A DNA stretch of 24,201 nt from CAYSAA01 sp964428905 (GCA_964428905.1 CAYSAA010000137.1:1-24201), one strand, 5' to 3'. Shown: positions 14,271-22,844, counted from the stretch's first letter. Notes: generated by a model from the letters alone, not told the origin. Translations and numbers: made by a program.

Positions 14271-15341
14271 ATGTTTAATGATTTTTTGCAAAGCATATAT
14301 TTTCACAATCGAGTTATTGATTATATAACTGCTCTAGTTGTTTTTCTCTTGGCAGTATTAATCATTACCGTATTGAAAAACTTTTTAATTAAAATACTAA
14401 GAGCTTTTGCCCGAAAACGTTCAACCACCATTGACAGTCGTTTTGTACAAGCTTTTCAAAACAAAATGAAACCAATTATTAATTTACTTTACTTTGGTGC
14501 ATTTTATCTGGGTTTAAATCAATTAAATATACCTGCCGTTTTAGAAAGATTTATTAATATCTTTATCATTGCCCTGCTTATTTTCTACGGCGTAAGATTC
14601 CTTCTTTCTATCCTTGCTTATTTCTTAGAAAATTATTGGATTAAAAAGGAAAGCGACTCTACACGTATCACAGCTATTCGGGGTATCGAAACCTTCTTTA
14701 AAATCACCATATGGTCTATTGCTCTTATTATCCTCTTAGATCAATTAGGTATTCAAGTATCGGCATTGGTTGCCGGTTTAGGTATCGGTGGTATTGCCAT
14801 CGCTCTGGCTGCCCAGAATGTTTTAGGAGACTTGTTCAGTTATTTTGTTATCTATTTTGATCGACCTTTTGAAATCGGTGATTTTTTAATTATTGATAGT
14901 TTTTCAGGTACAATCGAAAATATTGGTATAAAAACTACCCGCATCAGGAGCCTGGGCGGAGAAGAGATTATCTTTTCCAACACTGATCTTGTAAACTCAC
15001 GTTTGCGTAATTATAAAAGGATGCGGAAAAGACGAGTCTTATTTAAATTTGGTGTTATTTATCAAACAACTCTGGAACAATTAAAGGAAATCCCTGCTAT
15101 TATAACTGAAATACTCAATCAAGTGTCCGGAGCAACTTTAGATCGGGTTCACTTTTCTTCTTATGGGGACTTCAGTCTCGATTTTGAAGTGGTTTACTAT
15201 GTCAACGGTAGAGACTATAACAAATACATGGATATTCAGCAGGAAATTAATTTTAAAATAAAGGAAGAATTTGAAAAACGAGATATTGAATTTGCTTATC
15301 CTACACAAACTTTGTTTCTATCCAAAGAAGATAATGATTAA
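14271..15341 (+). CDS. mscS: MscS-family small-conductance mechanosensitive channel
   Basis: A 356-residue membrane channel that opens under membrane tension and releases solutes during osmotic downshock. Hydrophobic segments lie at about 18-40, 67-83, 93-118 and 143-160, followed by the pore helix ALVAGLGIGGIAIALAAQN (166-183), rich in Gly and Ala as in MscS TM3. The beta domain comes next (FDRPFEIGDFLIID, GTIENIGIKTTRIRSLGGEEIIFSN), and then the C-terminal alpha/beta vestibule domain to about residue 345. Two extra N-terminal membrane segments compared with E. coli MscS (286 residues) put it in the longer YnaI/YkuT-like class. The ribosome binding site is weak (AAGAG). It starts a row of osmotic and ion genes (LapA-domain, CorA, Ktr). 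Confidence 0.93.
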   Translation: MFNDFLQSIYFHNRVIDYITALVVFLLAVLIITVLKNFLIKILRAFARKRSTTIDSRFVQAFQNKMKPIINLLYFGAFYLGLNQLNIPAVLERFINIFIIALLIFYGVRFLLSILAYFLENYWIKKESDSTRITAIRGIETFFKITIWSIALIILLDQLGIQVSALVAGLGIGGIAIALAAQNVLGDLFSYFVIYFDRPFEIGDFLIIDSFSGTIENIGIKTTRIRSLGGEEIIFSNTDLVNSRLRNYKRMRKRRVLFKFGVIYQTTLEQLKEIPAIITEILNQVSGATLDRVHFSSYGDFSLDFEVVYYVNGRDYNKYMDIQQEINFKIKEEFEKRDIEFAYPTQTLFLSKEDND

Positions 15342-15381
15342 TCTTTTTTAAAGATATTAAGAAATATACAAGGAGGCAGTT

Positions 15382-15660
15382 TTGCAGATATATCTATTTG
15401 TTGCGTCTTTCATAGCCGTTCTGGCTGTTATCTTTGCTTTACAAAATGCTATACCGATTACAGTTAGTTTTCTCATCTGGCAAGTGGAAAGTTCTTTGGC
15501 ATTGATTCTTATAATGGCTTTTATTGCCGGATTAATTACCAGCTTTTTGTTTAATACCTTAACTCGTATCAGGCGAACAAGTTCCGTCTCCGGTCAAAAT
15601 ACACTAAATGAGGAAATTAAAAAAGAATCTAATACTAACAATGATAATAAACGAGAATAG
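15382..15660 (+). CDS. LapA-domain (DUF1049) small membrane protein
   Basis: 92 residues with two membrane helices (about 3-20 and 37-58) joined by a short loop, then a charged hydrophilic tail rich in Asn, Glu and Lys. FALQNAIPITVSFLIWQVESSLALILIMAF fits the LapA/DUF1049 pattern (FxxQN...V.V.F......LALLIL..F..G). In Gram-negative bacteria LapA helps in lipopolysaccharide assembly; in other lineages the domain occurs without known function, so the name should not be taken as function here. The start is TTG with AAGGAGG 5 nt upstream, a decisive site. It lies 40 nt after mscS and 36 nt before corA, so the three are probably one transcript. Confidence 0.82.
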   Translation: MQIYLFVASFIAVLAVIFALQNAIPITVSFLIWQVESSLALILIMAFIAGLITSFLFNTLTRIRRTSSVSGQNTLNEEIKKESNTNNDNKRE

Positions 15661-15696
15661 ATTATTTATTATATCGCAAGAAGAGAGGTTTATTCA

Positions 15697-16761
15697 TTGG
15701 AAAAATTTTTTAAAAAAAGAAGTCAATCAGCAGGGCTGACCCCAGGTACTTTGATACATATTGGTGATCAGTTAATGGAAATACCAAAAATCACTGTTTT
15801 TGATTACTCTCCCAACCAATCAGAAGAAAAAATCGTGGCAACTCTGGAAGAATGTATTGCTTATCTGGAAAAAACAACAATTACCTGGATTAATATCGAT
15901 GGCATTCATCAAGCAAATATGATTGAAAAAATTGGCCAAACTTTCCATATCCATCCCTTAACCCTGGAAAACATTATGAATACTACCCAAAGGCCAAAAA
16001 TTGAATATTTTCCCAATTATATTTACATCGCCGTGAAGATGATTTATTGGGATGAAAACGAACAGGAAATTGCCCTTGAGCACATTAGCCTTATTTTAAC
16101 AGACCATACAGTCATTTCCTTTCAGGAAAGAGAAGGAGATGTTTTCAATCCCGTTCGTAAGAGAATAAAGAACAAGGCCGGCAAAATAAGAAAAAGTGGT
16201 GCCGACTATCTTGCCTATGCATTGCTGGATAGTATCGTTGACCAATATTTTTTGGTATTAGAAAAATTAGGTGATAAAACAGAATTATTAGAAGATGAAT
16301 TAATTAACCAGCCTTCTCCAACAAATCTGCAGGTAATTCATCAAAGTAAAAGAAATTTAATCTATTTACGAAACTCAGTCTGGCCTCTCAGAGAAGTGAT
16401 TAATCAACTGGAAAAGGATGAGTCCAAATTAATTCAAAAAAACACCAAACTATTTCTGCGTGATGTTTATGACCATACCATTCAGGTGATTGAGAATGTG
16501 GAAACCCTGAGAGATATGGTCTCCGGCTTGCTGGATATCTATTTATCCAGTATAAGCAATAAAATGAATGAAGTTATGAAAGTATTAACCATTATTGCCA
16601 CCATTTTTATCCCCTTAACCTTTGTAACCGGAATTTACGGGATGAATTTTCATTATATGCCTGAATTATCATGGAAATGGGCTTATCCGGTTACACTTCT
16701 TGTTATGTTTCTTATTGGTACTGGTATGTACTTTTTCTTTAAGAAAAAAAAGTGGCTATAA
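15697..16761 (+). CDS. corA: CorA magnesium/cobalt transporter
   Basis: A 354-residue CorA channel for Mg2+ (also Co2+ and Ni2+), pentameric, in the inner membrane. It has the large cytoplasmic N-terminal domain, including the TIGR00383-type opening with GLTPGTLIHIG, a long charged stalk helix, and two C-terminal membrane segments. The selectivity motif YGMN is present at 314-317, followed by the acidic loop FHYMPEL and the basic C-terminus KKKKWL. The start is TTG, with AGAGAGG 8 nt upstream. It follows the LapA-domain gene closely and is convergent with ktrA, only 40 bp away. I see no convincing terminator between them. Confidence 0.95.
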   Translation: MEKFFKKRSQSAGLTPGTLIHIGDQLMEIPKITVFDYSPNQSEEKIVATLEECIAYLEKTTITWINIDGIHQANMIEKIGQTFHIHPLTLENIMNTTQRPKIEYFPNYIYIAVKMIYWDENEQEIALEHISLILTDHTVISFQEREGDVFNPVRKRIKNKAGKIRKSGADYLAYALLDSIVDQYFLVLEKLGDKTELLEDELINQPSPTNLQVIHQSKRNLIYLRNSVWPLREVINQLEKDESKLIQKNTKLFLRDVYDHTIQVIENVETLRDMVSGLLDIYLSSISNKMNEVMKVLTIIATIFIPLTFVTGIYGMNFHYMPELSWKWAYPVTLLVMFLIGTGMYFFFKKKKWL

Positions 16762-16801
16762 ACTTGACAGGGTAAAATTACTGCAATTTAGATACTTTCA
16801 A

Positions 16802-17473
16802 TCAATTATCCTTTTTAGAGGCTTTAAATTTTGTAATTAGTTGATCAATCTTCTTGTTCTCGCCCACTAAAATCAAATTTTCATTTTCGCTAACAGTATG
16901 CTTTGCAGTAGGGGAAAAGGTAAATTGATTTCCTCTTCGAATTGCCAGCAAGGTTACCCCATACTTCCCGGGCAAATCCAATTCACCTAAAGTTTTTTCA
17001 CAAAAGATAGGCAATGCTGCTATCTCAATAAGACTGTATTGCTGAGATAATTCCATATGGTTCTTAATATTGGGCATGATTAAGCTTCGGGCAATCCGGA
17101 TTCCCTCATCTCTTTCCGGGTATACCACTCGGTCTGAGCCCACTTTTTCCAGTACTCTCCCATGCAAGAGACTATTTGCCTTGGTAATAACATACTTCAA
17201 GCCAATTTCCTTCAGCATAATAGTGATTAGAATGCTTGATTCTAAATCTGTTCCCAGACTGACAATGGCGGCATCAAAATTCTTTACACCCAACTCATTT
17301 AATACTTTTTCATCTGTGATATCAACTTTAACGGCCTTAGTCAAAACATCCTTTAGAAAGTCTACCTTTTCTGAATCATTGTCAACACCCAGCACTTCAT
17401 GTCCTAATTCAACCAGTGTGGTAGCCACCGCTGTTCCAAAACTTCCCAGACCAAAAACCACAAATTGTTTCAT
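16802..17473 (-). CDS. ktrA: Potassium channel regulatory subunit KtrA (RCK protein)
   Basis: KtrA is the cytosolic ring that gates the KtrB potassium channel. The 223 residues hold an RCK_N Rossmann domain with the nucleotide motif FGLGSFG (7-13) and the acidic VDND pair after strand 2, which binds ATP/ADP or NAD(H), then an RCK_C domain (about 140-220) with LGELDLPGKYGVTLLAIRRG. RCK_C domains of this type can bind cyclic di-AMP in Firmicutes; whether this one does is unknown. AAAAGGAG lies 10 nt before the ATG. It follows ktrB by 41 nt on the same strand and forms the operon with it. Confidence 0.95.
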   Translation of the reverse strand: MKQFVVFGLGSFGTAVATTLVELGHEVLGVDNDSEKVDFLKDVLTKAVKVDITDEKVLNELGVKNFDAAIVSLGTDLESSILITIMLKEIGLKYVITKANSLLHGRVLEKVGSDRVVYPERDEGIRIARSLIMPNIKNHMELSQQYSLIEIAALPIFCEKTLGELDLPGKYGVTLLAIRRGNQFTFSPTAKHTVSENENLILVGENKKIDQLITKFKASKKDN

Positions 17474-17514
17474 CCTTTCTTTCTCCTTTTCTTAAAATAA
17501 AAATTCCTGCAATT

Positions 17515-18861
17515 TTATCCGACCATAACGTGATCTTCAGGATATTGAATTGACTCAGCCTGCTGGTTAATGATTAAAGACAGGGCTAAAGCAAGTGGAC
17601 CGAGTCTACCAACAAACATGGTTAAAATAATAATCACCTTCCCGGCAGAAGAAAGAAAACCTGTTATCCCCGTGGAAAGGCCCACTGTTCCAAACGCCGA
17701 AATCACCTCAAAAAATAGTTTAATAAAATCAAAGTCTTCAAAATAGGAGAGCAGTAAAGTCATTAACATTACCCAACTCATGCCCAGCATCAATATCACC
17801 CATGCTTTGTTCACAACTTCATTTGAAATCTGTCTCTGGTACAAGTAAAGGTGTTTTCTACCTTTTAAGGTATAATACATCCATAAGAAAGCTACACAAA
17901 ATGTCGTTGTTTTGATTCCTCCACCGGTTGAGGTTGGTGATGCCCCAATAAACATCAGTATGGCGACTAATAACAAGGCAGCATTACCCATTTGTCCAAT
18001 GGAGATAGTATTAAACCCTGCTGTTCTGGCTGTAGCAGATTGAAACATTGAACTTAACAATTTTCCTCTGAGCGAGTAAGATTGAATGGTATTTGGATTC
18101 TGATTTTCCAGAAAGAGAATACCGATAGTTCCCAAAACAAGAAGAACAATAGTCATCAAAATAACCAATTTACTATGTAAAGACAGTCTTTTTCGTTTGG
18201 GATATTCATAGAGTTCAACCAACACTAGAAAACCAATTCCTCCGAAAATAATTAAAATAAGGAAAATAATATTGATTCCCATATGAGAAGTATATGCTTG
18301 TAAACTATGATTGAATAAGGAAAACCCGGCATTGCAAAAAGCAGATACTGCGTGGAAAAAAGAAATAAAAAGTGTGGAATGATTGCTGCTTAGTTGATGC
18401 CAATAAAAGTATAAAAAGACTGTTCCCAACCCTTCAAAGAACAATGTAAACAATAAAATATATTTGGCCAAACGAACTAATCCACCGATAGAAAACTGAT
18501 TTAAAGATTCCTGAATAATAAGTCTCTGTCGAAGAGAAATCTTCTTTCCCAGAAGAAAAGCAAACATGGTTGAAAAGGTCATGATTCCTAATCCCCCAAC
18601 CTGGAAAAGAATAAGGATAACCCATTGCCCGAAGAGAGAGAAATCACTACCAGTATCCAGTACAATTAAACCCGTAACACAGGTAGCCGAAGTAGCTGTA
18701 AATAAGGCATCAATCCATTGTATGGAACCTTCTCCGCTGGAGGATACAGGAAGATGAAGCAGGTAAGTTCCCAAAAGAATGAGGGATAAAAAACCCAAAA
18801 CCAATGCCTGGTTAGGTGATAAATCTGTTTTTTTCTTTAAACTAGAGTGTTCTGAATTCAC
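17515..18861 (-). CDS. ktrB: Potassium uptake membrane subunit KtrB
   Basis: KtrB is the sodium-dependent potassium channel subunit of the Trk/Ktr/HKT superfamily, built from four M1-P-M2 repeats. All four filter glycines are present: G64 (TCVTGLI), G179 (CNAGFS), G282 (RTAGFNT) and G394 (TVGLSTG). With 448 residues it has KtrB length rather than TrkH length (about 480). It begins with GTG, preceded by GGGAG about 5 nt upstream; a nearby upstream ATG is out of frame. It pairs with ktrA 41 nt downstream. A promoter-like TATAAT (18898-18903) lies just upstream. Together with MscS and CorA it makes this stretch an ion and osmotic balance locus. Confidence 0.95.
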   Translation of the reverse strand: MNSEHSSLKKKTDLSPNQALVLGFLSLILLGTYLLHLPVSSSGEGSIQWIDALFTATSATCVTGLIVLDTGSDFSLFGQWVILILFQVGGLGIMTFSTMFAFLLGKKISLRQRLIIQESLNQFSIGGLVRLAKYILLFTLFFEGLGTVFLYFYWHQLSSNHSTLFISFFHAVSAFCNAGFSLFNHSLQAYTSHMGINIIFLILIIFGGIGFLVLVELYEYPKRKRLSLHSKLVILMTIVLLVLGTIGILFLENQNPNTIQSYSLRGKLLSSMFQSATARTAGFNTISIGQMGNAALLLVAILMFIGASPTSTGGGIKTTTFCVAFLWMYYTLKGRKHLYLYQRQISNEVVNKAWVILMLGMSWVMLMTLLLSYFEDFDFIKLFFEVISAFGTVGLSTGITGFLSSAGKVIIILTMFVGRLGPLALALSLIINQQAESIQYPEDHVMVG

Positions 18862-18897
18862 TTCACTCCCAATGACATAAAAAATATTACATTAAAT

Positions 18898-18924
18898 ATT
18901 ATAACATATATTATTATCTAACAA
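18898..18924 (-). promoter_or_regulatory. Probable ktrB promoter
   Basis: On the minus strand TATAAT (18898-18903) follows TTGTTA (18919-18924) with a 15-nt spacer, giving a start about 30 nt before the GTG of ktrB. The spacer is short but the -10 is perfect. Confidence 0.45.
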
Positions 18925-18968
18925 ACTATTGCTCTTTTTTTTAAAGGATACTTGACCCAGTATTTTTA

Positions 18969-19037
18969 GGTAAGTCTACACCTTTTTTAATCTATGGGGC
19001 AAGTTTTCTAACTACCCCACTAAATTTTACACTAACC
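18969..19037. repeat. Nested imperfect inverted repeat (possible mobile-element remnant)
   Basis: GGTAAGTCTACA (18969-18980) and the inverted TTTACACTAACC (19026-19037) match at 9 of 12 positions and enclose a second stem, TGGGG (18995-18999) with CCCCA (19015-19019), itself enclosing AGTT/AACT. Such a nested palindrome of about 69 bp resembles a MITE or the scar of an insertion sequence, but it could also be an RNA leader. Only one copy is visible in the window. Confidence 0.35.
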
Positions 19038-19052
19038 ATATCAATATTGGAA

Positions 19053-19085
19053 ATGATTAGTTTAGTAGCGAACTGGCGTAATCAT
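19053..19085. repeat. Inverted repeat upstream of the DUF1622 gene
   Basis: ATGATTA (19053-19059) is perfectly inverted at TAATCAT (19079-19085), with a smaller GTTT/GAAC stem inside (19060-19073). It could be an operator or part of a structured leader; no function is assigned. Confidence 0.35.
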
Positions 19086-19206
19086 AAAAAGTGTGTTGCA
19101 AAATAAATAGAAGCTGCTTAAAATGAGATTAAGGGATCTTCAATACTACTAAAGGATGGTAAAAATACTATACTGATTACTAAATGAGGATAAGGGGAAT
19201 ATTTAA

Positions 19207-19572
19207 ATGGCAAAACCCGCGATATTAATTTATATTGTTAATCAAATCTCAACCGTCATTGGTATTGCAGCGGTTATTATTATTACCTGGGGTGCTATTA
19301 TAATTTTCTTAAACTTAATTAAACTGGAAATATCTCGTTTTAAAGGCCAAAAACCCTATTATGAGCGAGCAATCTTGCGTCATCGTTTTGGTTCTTATCT
19401 GTTACTAGGTTTAGAATTTCTAATTGCAGCTGATATTATCTTGACTATTACCCATCCCACTCTGGAAGAAATTGCTATTTTAGCCAGCATTGTGGGCATC
19501 AGGACAGTTATCAGTTATTTTCTCGATAAAGAAATGGCTTATTCGAATCAACATCAGGATAAAGAAAATTAA
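19207..19572 (+). CDS. DUF1622 family membrane protein
   Basis: A 121-residue protein with three predicted membrane helices (about 8-38, 60-80 and 85-105). The core RHRFGSYLLLGLEFLIAADI and the following IRTVISYFLDKEM match the DUF1622 family of small membrane proteins found across bacteria and archaea. Its function is not known. AAGGGG lies 9 nt before the ATG. The tail is hydrophilic. It stands alone on the plus strand and is convergent with feoB, 21 bp away. A long upstream region (345 bp) with inverted repeats separates it from ktrB. Confidence 0.85.
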   Translation: MAKPAILIYIVNQISTVIGIAAVIIITWGAIIIFLNLIKLEISRFKGQKPYYERAILRHRFGSYLLLGLEFLIAADIILTITHPTLEEIAILASIVGIRTVISYFLDKEMAYSNQHQDKEN

Positions 19573-19593
19573 AACAACACTTCATTAAAATCA

Positions 19594-21504
19594 TCAATAA
19601 ACCAAGCGTGTTGCAGTAGCTAACAGAATAGCAATAAAGAAAGTAAAGATGATGGTAAATATGGTTCTTTTCCCACCGATTTCTTTAATTAACACGGCAA
19701 TGGTAGCGACACAGGGAACATAAAAAAGAACAAAGATGGTAAAAGTCATGATTTGGGTTGCATTCATCACTGTACTGACATCAGTTACTCCCAAGGCTTG
19801 AACTAACATCACCATAGATAGCTCTTTTCTAAGAATACCAAAAATTAAGGTAGTTCCCACTGCTATGGGCAACCCCAACAGGAGAGTAATCGGAGAAACC
19901 AGTTGATTAATAAAAGATTCGGCATTCCAATGCTTTAATAAGCTTAGAACAGTACTGCCAATAATCAATAATGGCCAGGCTATGACGATAAACTCCTTCA
20001 TTCTTAGCCATACTTTAGATAATAATACCTTTATAGTAGGGATATGATAGGAGGGTATTTCCATAATCATGCCCGGAGTTACTTCCGGCATCAAGCTGGA
20101 AAGGATTTTCCCGGAAATTGCCAGTACAATAATATTGAGAATATAGACAAACAAGGCAGCTCTGGGACCAAGATAAAAGGCAACCAAACCAAAAATTATG
20201 GTCATTCGGGCAGCACAGGGAATCATAGTAGTCAAAACAGATGCAATAAAACGGTCTCGTTCGGATTCCAGTATTCGTGTGGCCATCACAGCTGGAACTG
20301 TACATCCATAACCCAAAATTAAAGGGATAATTGCCTTTCCATGGAGGCCAATTCTATGAAGAAAAGTATCCATCAAGTAAGCAATCCTGGGTAAATACCC
20401 TACATCTTCCAGAAAGGCCAAACCCAACAAAAACGGGAAAAGATAAGGAAGGACAATCGCAATCCCTCCGGCCAGACCCTGCACAACACCGGAGGTGATG
20501 TAGAATAATAAAGAATCTGCACCTAACCTTGCTTCAATATAAGGTAGGAATTGATAGAAAAAATCCAATAAAGGCTCTTCAATTAAACCACCTACATAAA
20601 AGACGAAATGAAAAAACAGATAGATAACAAGAATTAAGGAAATATAACCAAAGATAGGATGCATTAAGATATTATCCAGATAGTGACGTAACTCTATTCT
20701 GGGTTTAGAAAGGGTAACTACTGATTCGTAAAGTTCCATAGATAGATGGTGACGCTCAGATGAAATAACAACATCTGAGCTTCTATCCCGGCATTTTTCT
20801 AATTGATGCTGATAATTTTCTACAGTTGCAATAAGCTGGGCATCACTGTGCTTAATTTCATCAATAAATTGTTGATCATTTTCCAAAAGCTTGGTTGCCA
20901 GAAATCGCGGTGTGACATGATATTTTTGTGCATAATCCTTCTCTTTGAAATGAAATATTAAATGCTTGATCACATCTTCAACGTCTTTACTGAAAGTTAG
21001 ATATTTACTTTTTATCGGATTCTGACCCATCTGAAAAGTCTTTTCAAATAACTCATCAAGTCCCCAGCCTTTATGGGCTATCGTTCCTACTACCGGAACA
21101 TTCAATAGCCGGGATAACTTATTAACATCAATATTTATCCCCTTCCCTTCAGCCTCATCAATCATGTTGAGACAAATAACCGTGGGTAGGTTCAATTCCA
21201 ATAACTGTAGCGTAAGTTCAAACTCCCTACTTAATAAGGATGCATCGATCACATTAACCACCACATCGATTTTTTCTCTAAGCAGATATTTTCGGGTTTC
21301 TAATTCAGCTAAATCAAAAGAAGTAAGTGAATAAGTGCCTGGTAAATCAACAATCTCACTGGTCATGCCACGAAAACTCATTTTGCTGATACTGTATTTA
21401 ACCGTTTTCCCAGGAAAGTTTGAGGTAATCGCTTTATAACCGGCGACATGATTAAAAATCGTACTTTTACCACAATTCGGCTGACCTACCAATGCAATTT
21501 TCAT
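19594..21504 (-). CDS. feoB: Ferrous iron transporter FeoB
   Basis: FeoB is the main Fe(II) uptake permease of anaerobes. The 636 residues begin with a GTPase domain: G1 GQPNCGKS (7-14), G3 DLPG (53-56), G4 NMID (113-116). A helical spacer (about 160-275) follows, then the membrane domain with two Gate regions. The conserved membrane cysteine motifs are visible: GYGCTVPAVMATR, IPCAARM and YVPCVATIAVL. It is shorter than E. coli FeoB (773), as usual for Gram-positive-type members, and ends without the extra C-terminal cysteine region or a fused FeoC. The start overlaps the feoA stop by 4 nt (ATGA). It is the last gene of fur-feoA-feoB, under the Fur-box-like site at 22251. Confidence 0.97.
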   Translation of the reverse strand: MKIALVGQPNCGKSTIFNHVAGYKAITSNFPGKTVKYSISKMSFRGMTSEIVDLPGTYSLTSFDLAELETRKYLLREKIDVVVNVIDASLLSREFELTLQLLELNLPTVICLNMIDEAEGKGINIDVNKLSRLLNVPVVGTIAHKGWGLDELFEKTFQMGQNPIKSKYLTFSKDVEDVIKHLIFHFKEKDYAQKYHVTPRFLATKLLENDQQFIDEIKHSDAQLIATVENYQHQLEKCRDRSSDVVISSERHHLSMELYESVVTLSKPRIELRHYLDNILMHPIFGYISLILVIYLFFHFVFYVGGLIEEPLLDFFYQFLPYIEARLGADSLLFYITSGVVQGLAGGIAIVLPYLFPFLLGLAFLEDVGYLPRIAYLMDTFLHRIGLHGKAIIPLILGYGCTVPAVMATRILESERDRFIASVLTTMIPCAARMTIIFGLVAFYLGPRAALFVYILNIIVLAISGKILSSLMPEVTPGMIMEIPSYHIPTIKVLLSKVWLRMKEFIVIAWPLLIIGSTVLSLLKHWNAESFINQLVSPITLLLGLPIAVGTTLIFGILRKELSMVMLVQALGVTDVSTVMNATQIMTFTIFVLFYVPCVATIAVLIKEIGGKRTIFTIIFTFFIAILLATATRLVY

Positions 21505-21734
21505 GACATGACCTCCACTAAAATTTTAGCAGCAATTCCCCTTCCTAAAGCAACCTGATTTCCGTGTATGTTCACTAGAACAGGTCCTCTCATAAAACCG
21601 CTCTTTTGCAATAACATCACATCTCCGGGATGAATTCCCAGACAACTTAATCTTTGTCTAATACCCAGTCCGCCCCTCATGCTAACAACTTTGACCTGAC
21701 TGCCTGCCTTGATACTTGTCAAACTAACTACCAT
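21501..21734 (-). CDS. feoA: Ferrous iron transport accessory protein FeoA
   Basis: A 77-residue SH3-like cytosolic protein that assists FeoB. The family pattern is clear: LTSIKAGSQVKVVSMRGGLGIRQRL, then SCLGIHPGDVMLLQKS, and VNIHGNQVALGRGIAAKILVE at the end. AGAGGT lies about 11 nt before the ATG. It begins 37 nt after the fur stop and overlaps feoB by 4 nt, so feoA and feoB are translationally coupled. Confidence 0.95.
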   Translation of the reverse strand: MVVSLTSIKAGSQVKVVSMRGGLGIRQRLSCLGIHPGDVMLLQKSGFMRGPVLVNIHGNQVALGRGIAAKILVEVMS

Positions 21735-21771
21735 GATTGATATAACCTCTCATTTTTCTATTACAAATGGT

Positions 21772-22236
21772 CTATTCCTCGTCTGAATTACGCACGATAT
21801 CTTTTAATTTTTTTTGGCATTCCTGACAATAACCCTTTATTCCCAAGCGATGTTCGGTTGGTAAAAAATGATATCTACGACAAATCTCATCTTGTAATTT
21901 TTCTACATCTTCATTATAAAATTCGATAATCTTCCCACAGTTAATACATATCAGATGGTCATGGTGTTTCTTATTATAAATTTTCTCATATACCACCTTT
22001 TCCCGACAATGCAGTGTTTCCATAATCAGACCACTATTAACCAATAATGGAATGGTACGGTATACCGTTGCCAGAGACACATGAGATTTATGTTTTCGTA
22101 ACTGTTGATGTATTTCTTCGGCATTGAAATGTTTTTTAAGTGTTACAATTGCTTCAATTATCTCTTTTCTTTCTCTCGTATACTTTAAATTATATTCTTT
22201 CAAAAAAGATTTAAATTTATCTTCATAGGTAAGCAA
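21772..22236 (-). CDS. fur: Ferric uptake regulator Fur
   Basis: A 154-residue Fur-family repressor, the second in the window. The winged helix contains HVSLATVYRTIPLLVNSGLI. The metal-binding half has KKHHDHLICINCGKIIEF with H92, H94, C97, C100 and E105; the glutamate where PerR has aspartate indicates Fur. The second zinc pair is C137/C140. The start is TTG with AGGAG about 8 nt upstream. It is the first gene of an operon with feoAB, and a Fur-box-like palindrome lies just upstream, so it should repress itself and iron uptake when Fe(II) is plentiful. Zur is a less likely alternative because of the feo linkage. Confidence 0.92.
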   Translation of the reverse strand: MLTYEDKFKSFLKEYNLKYTRERKEIIEAIVTLKKHFNAEEIHQQLRKHKSHVSLATVYRTIPLLVNSGLIMETLHCREKVVYEKIYNKKHHDHLICINCGKIIEFYNEDVEKLQDEICRRYHFLPTEHRLGIKGYCQECQKKLKDIVRNSDEE

Positions 22237-22250
22237 TTATAACTCCTACT

Positions 22251-22269
22251 GTAAATGATTTTCATTCTC
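22251..22269. promoter_or_regulatory. Fur-box-like operator of fur-feoAB
   Basis: The 19 bases match the classical Fur box at 14 positions, with the core AATGATTTTCATT conserved. It covers the expected transcription start, immediately after the -10 box, where bound Fur would block initiation. Confidence 0.75.
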
Positions 22270-22275
22270 AATTAT

Positions 22276-22303
22276 ATTCTAATATATTTCCTTGATTTGT
22301 CAA
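22276..22303 (-). promoter_or_regulatory. fur-feoAB promoter
   Basis: On the minus strand TTGACA (22298-22303) and TAGAAT (22276-22281) are 16 nt apart, leading into the Fur-box-like site. Confidence 0.65.
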
Positions 22304-22331
22304 GAAATAAACTTGGGAAATTGGAAAAATG

Positions 22332-22841
22332 TTACGATTTATATGGAAGATTTTTTATGTAGTACTTTAGGAAAAATGATTGCTTACCCGTTAAGGAAGA
22401 AAAATGCATTTCTGATAAAATTTGAGATAGAATATCCAAATTATCATCCTTAACTTTAAAAAAATGAGTAATACAATGACAATCAGAAGAACCTAAGCCT
22501 TTTTTTACCAGTGTACCAATCTTATCTTGATACAATTTTTGGGATATAGCACATTCACATGGCTCTCGATGGATCCAGACATTAACAATTGTAGAAGGAC
22601 ATGGATCACTCAAAATGTAATCAATATGCCAGTATCTTTTTTTATTGCGTAAGAAATGTCTAACTAAACGAGACTTCATCCATTTTTTTGCTGATCCGAC
22701 ATAAATATAATAACCTTCCTTTAAATGAATCCAGCCTATCTTCCCGATCAGCAAACGATGTGGTTTATGTAAATAAATGAGCAGAATATATGTGGAACCA
22801 ATAGCCTTTTTGATAAAAGAATTGGTTAATTTATTATGCAT
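22332..22841 (-). CDS. DUF123 GIY-YIG-like nuclease-fold protein
   Basis: 169 residues of the DUF123 branch of the GIY-YIG superfamily. The motif reads GYYIYVGSAKKW (43-54), then RLVRHFLRNKKRYWHIDYIL (58-77), the acidic PCECAI (94-99), which supplies the likely metal-binding glutamate E96, and GLGSSDCHCITHFF (116-128), a signature of DUF123. Members occur alone or fused to endonuclease III, suggesting a DNA-repair link, but activity is not established. About 40 extra residues at the C-terminus have no recognisable domain. It starts 3 nt after the DUF89 gene stop, with only a weak AAAGA site, so translation is probably coupled to that gene. Confidence 0.88.
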   Translation of the reverse strand: MHNKLTNSFIKKAIGSTYILLIYLHKPHRLLIGKIGWIHLKEGYYIYVGSAKKWMKSRLVRHFLRNKKRYWHIDYILSDPCPSTIVNVWIHREPCECAISQKLYQDKIGTLVKKGLGSSDCHCITHFFKVKDDNLDILSQILSEMHFSSLTGKQSFFLKYYIKNLPYKS

Positions 22842-22844
22842 ATC

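Larger units (their letters stand above)
18862..19206. other. 345-base intergenic region between divergent ktrB and the DUF1622 gene
   Basis: The left part carries a likely ktrB promoter. The middle has two inverted-repeat structures (18969-19037 and 19053-19085). The right part, up to the AAGGGG ribosome binding site of the DUF1622 gene, shows nothing I can name. TTGACC (18952-18957) could be a plus-strand -35 box but lacks a good -10. No ORF of note was seen. Confidence 0.7.
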
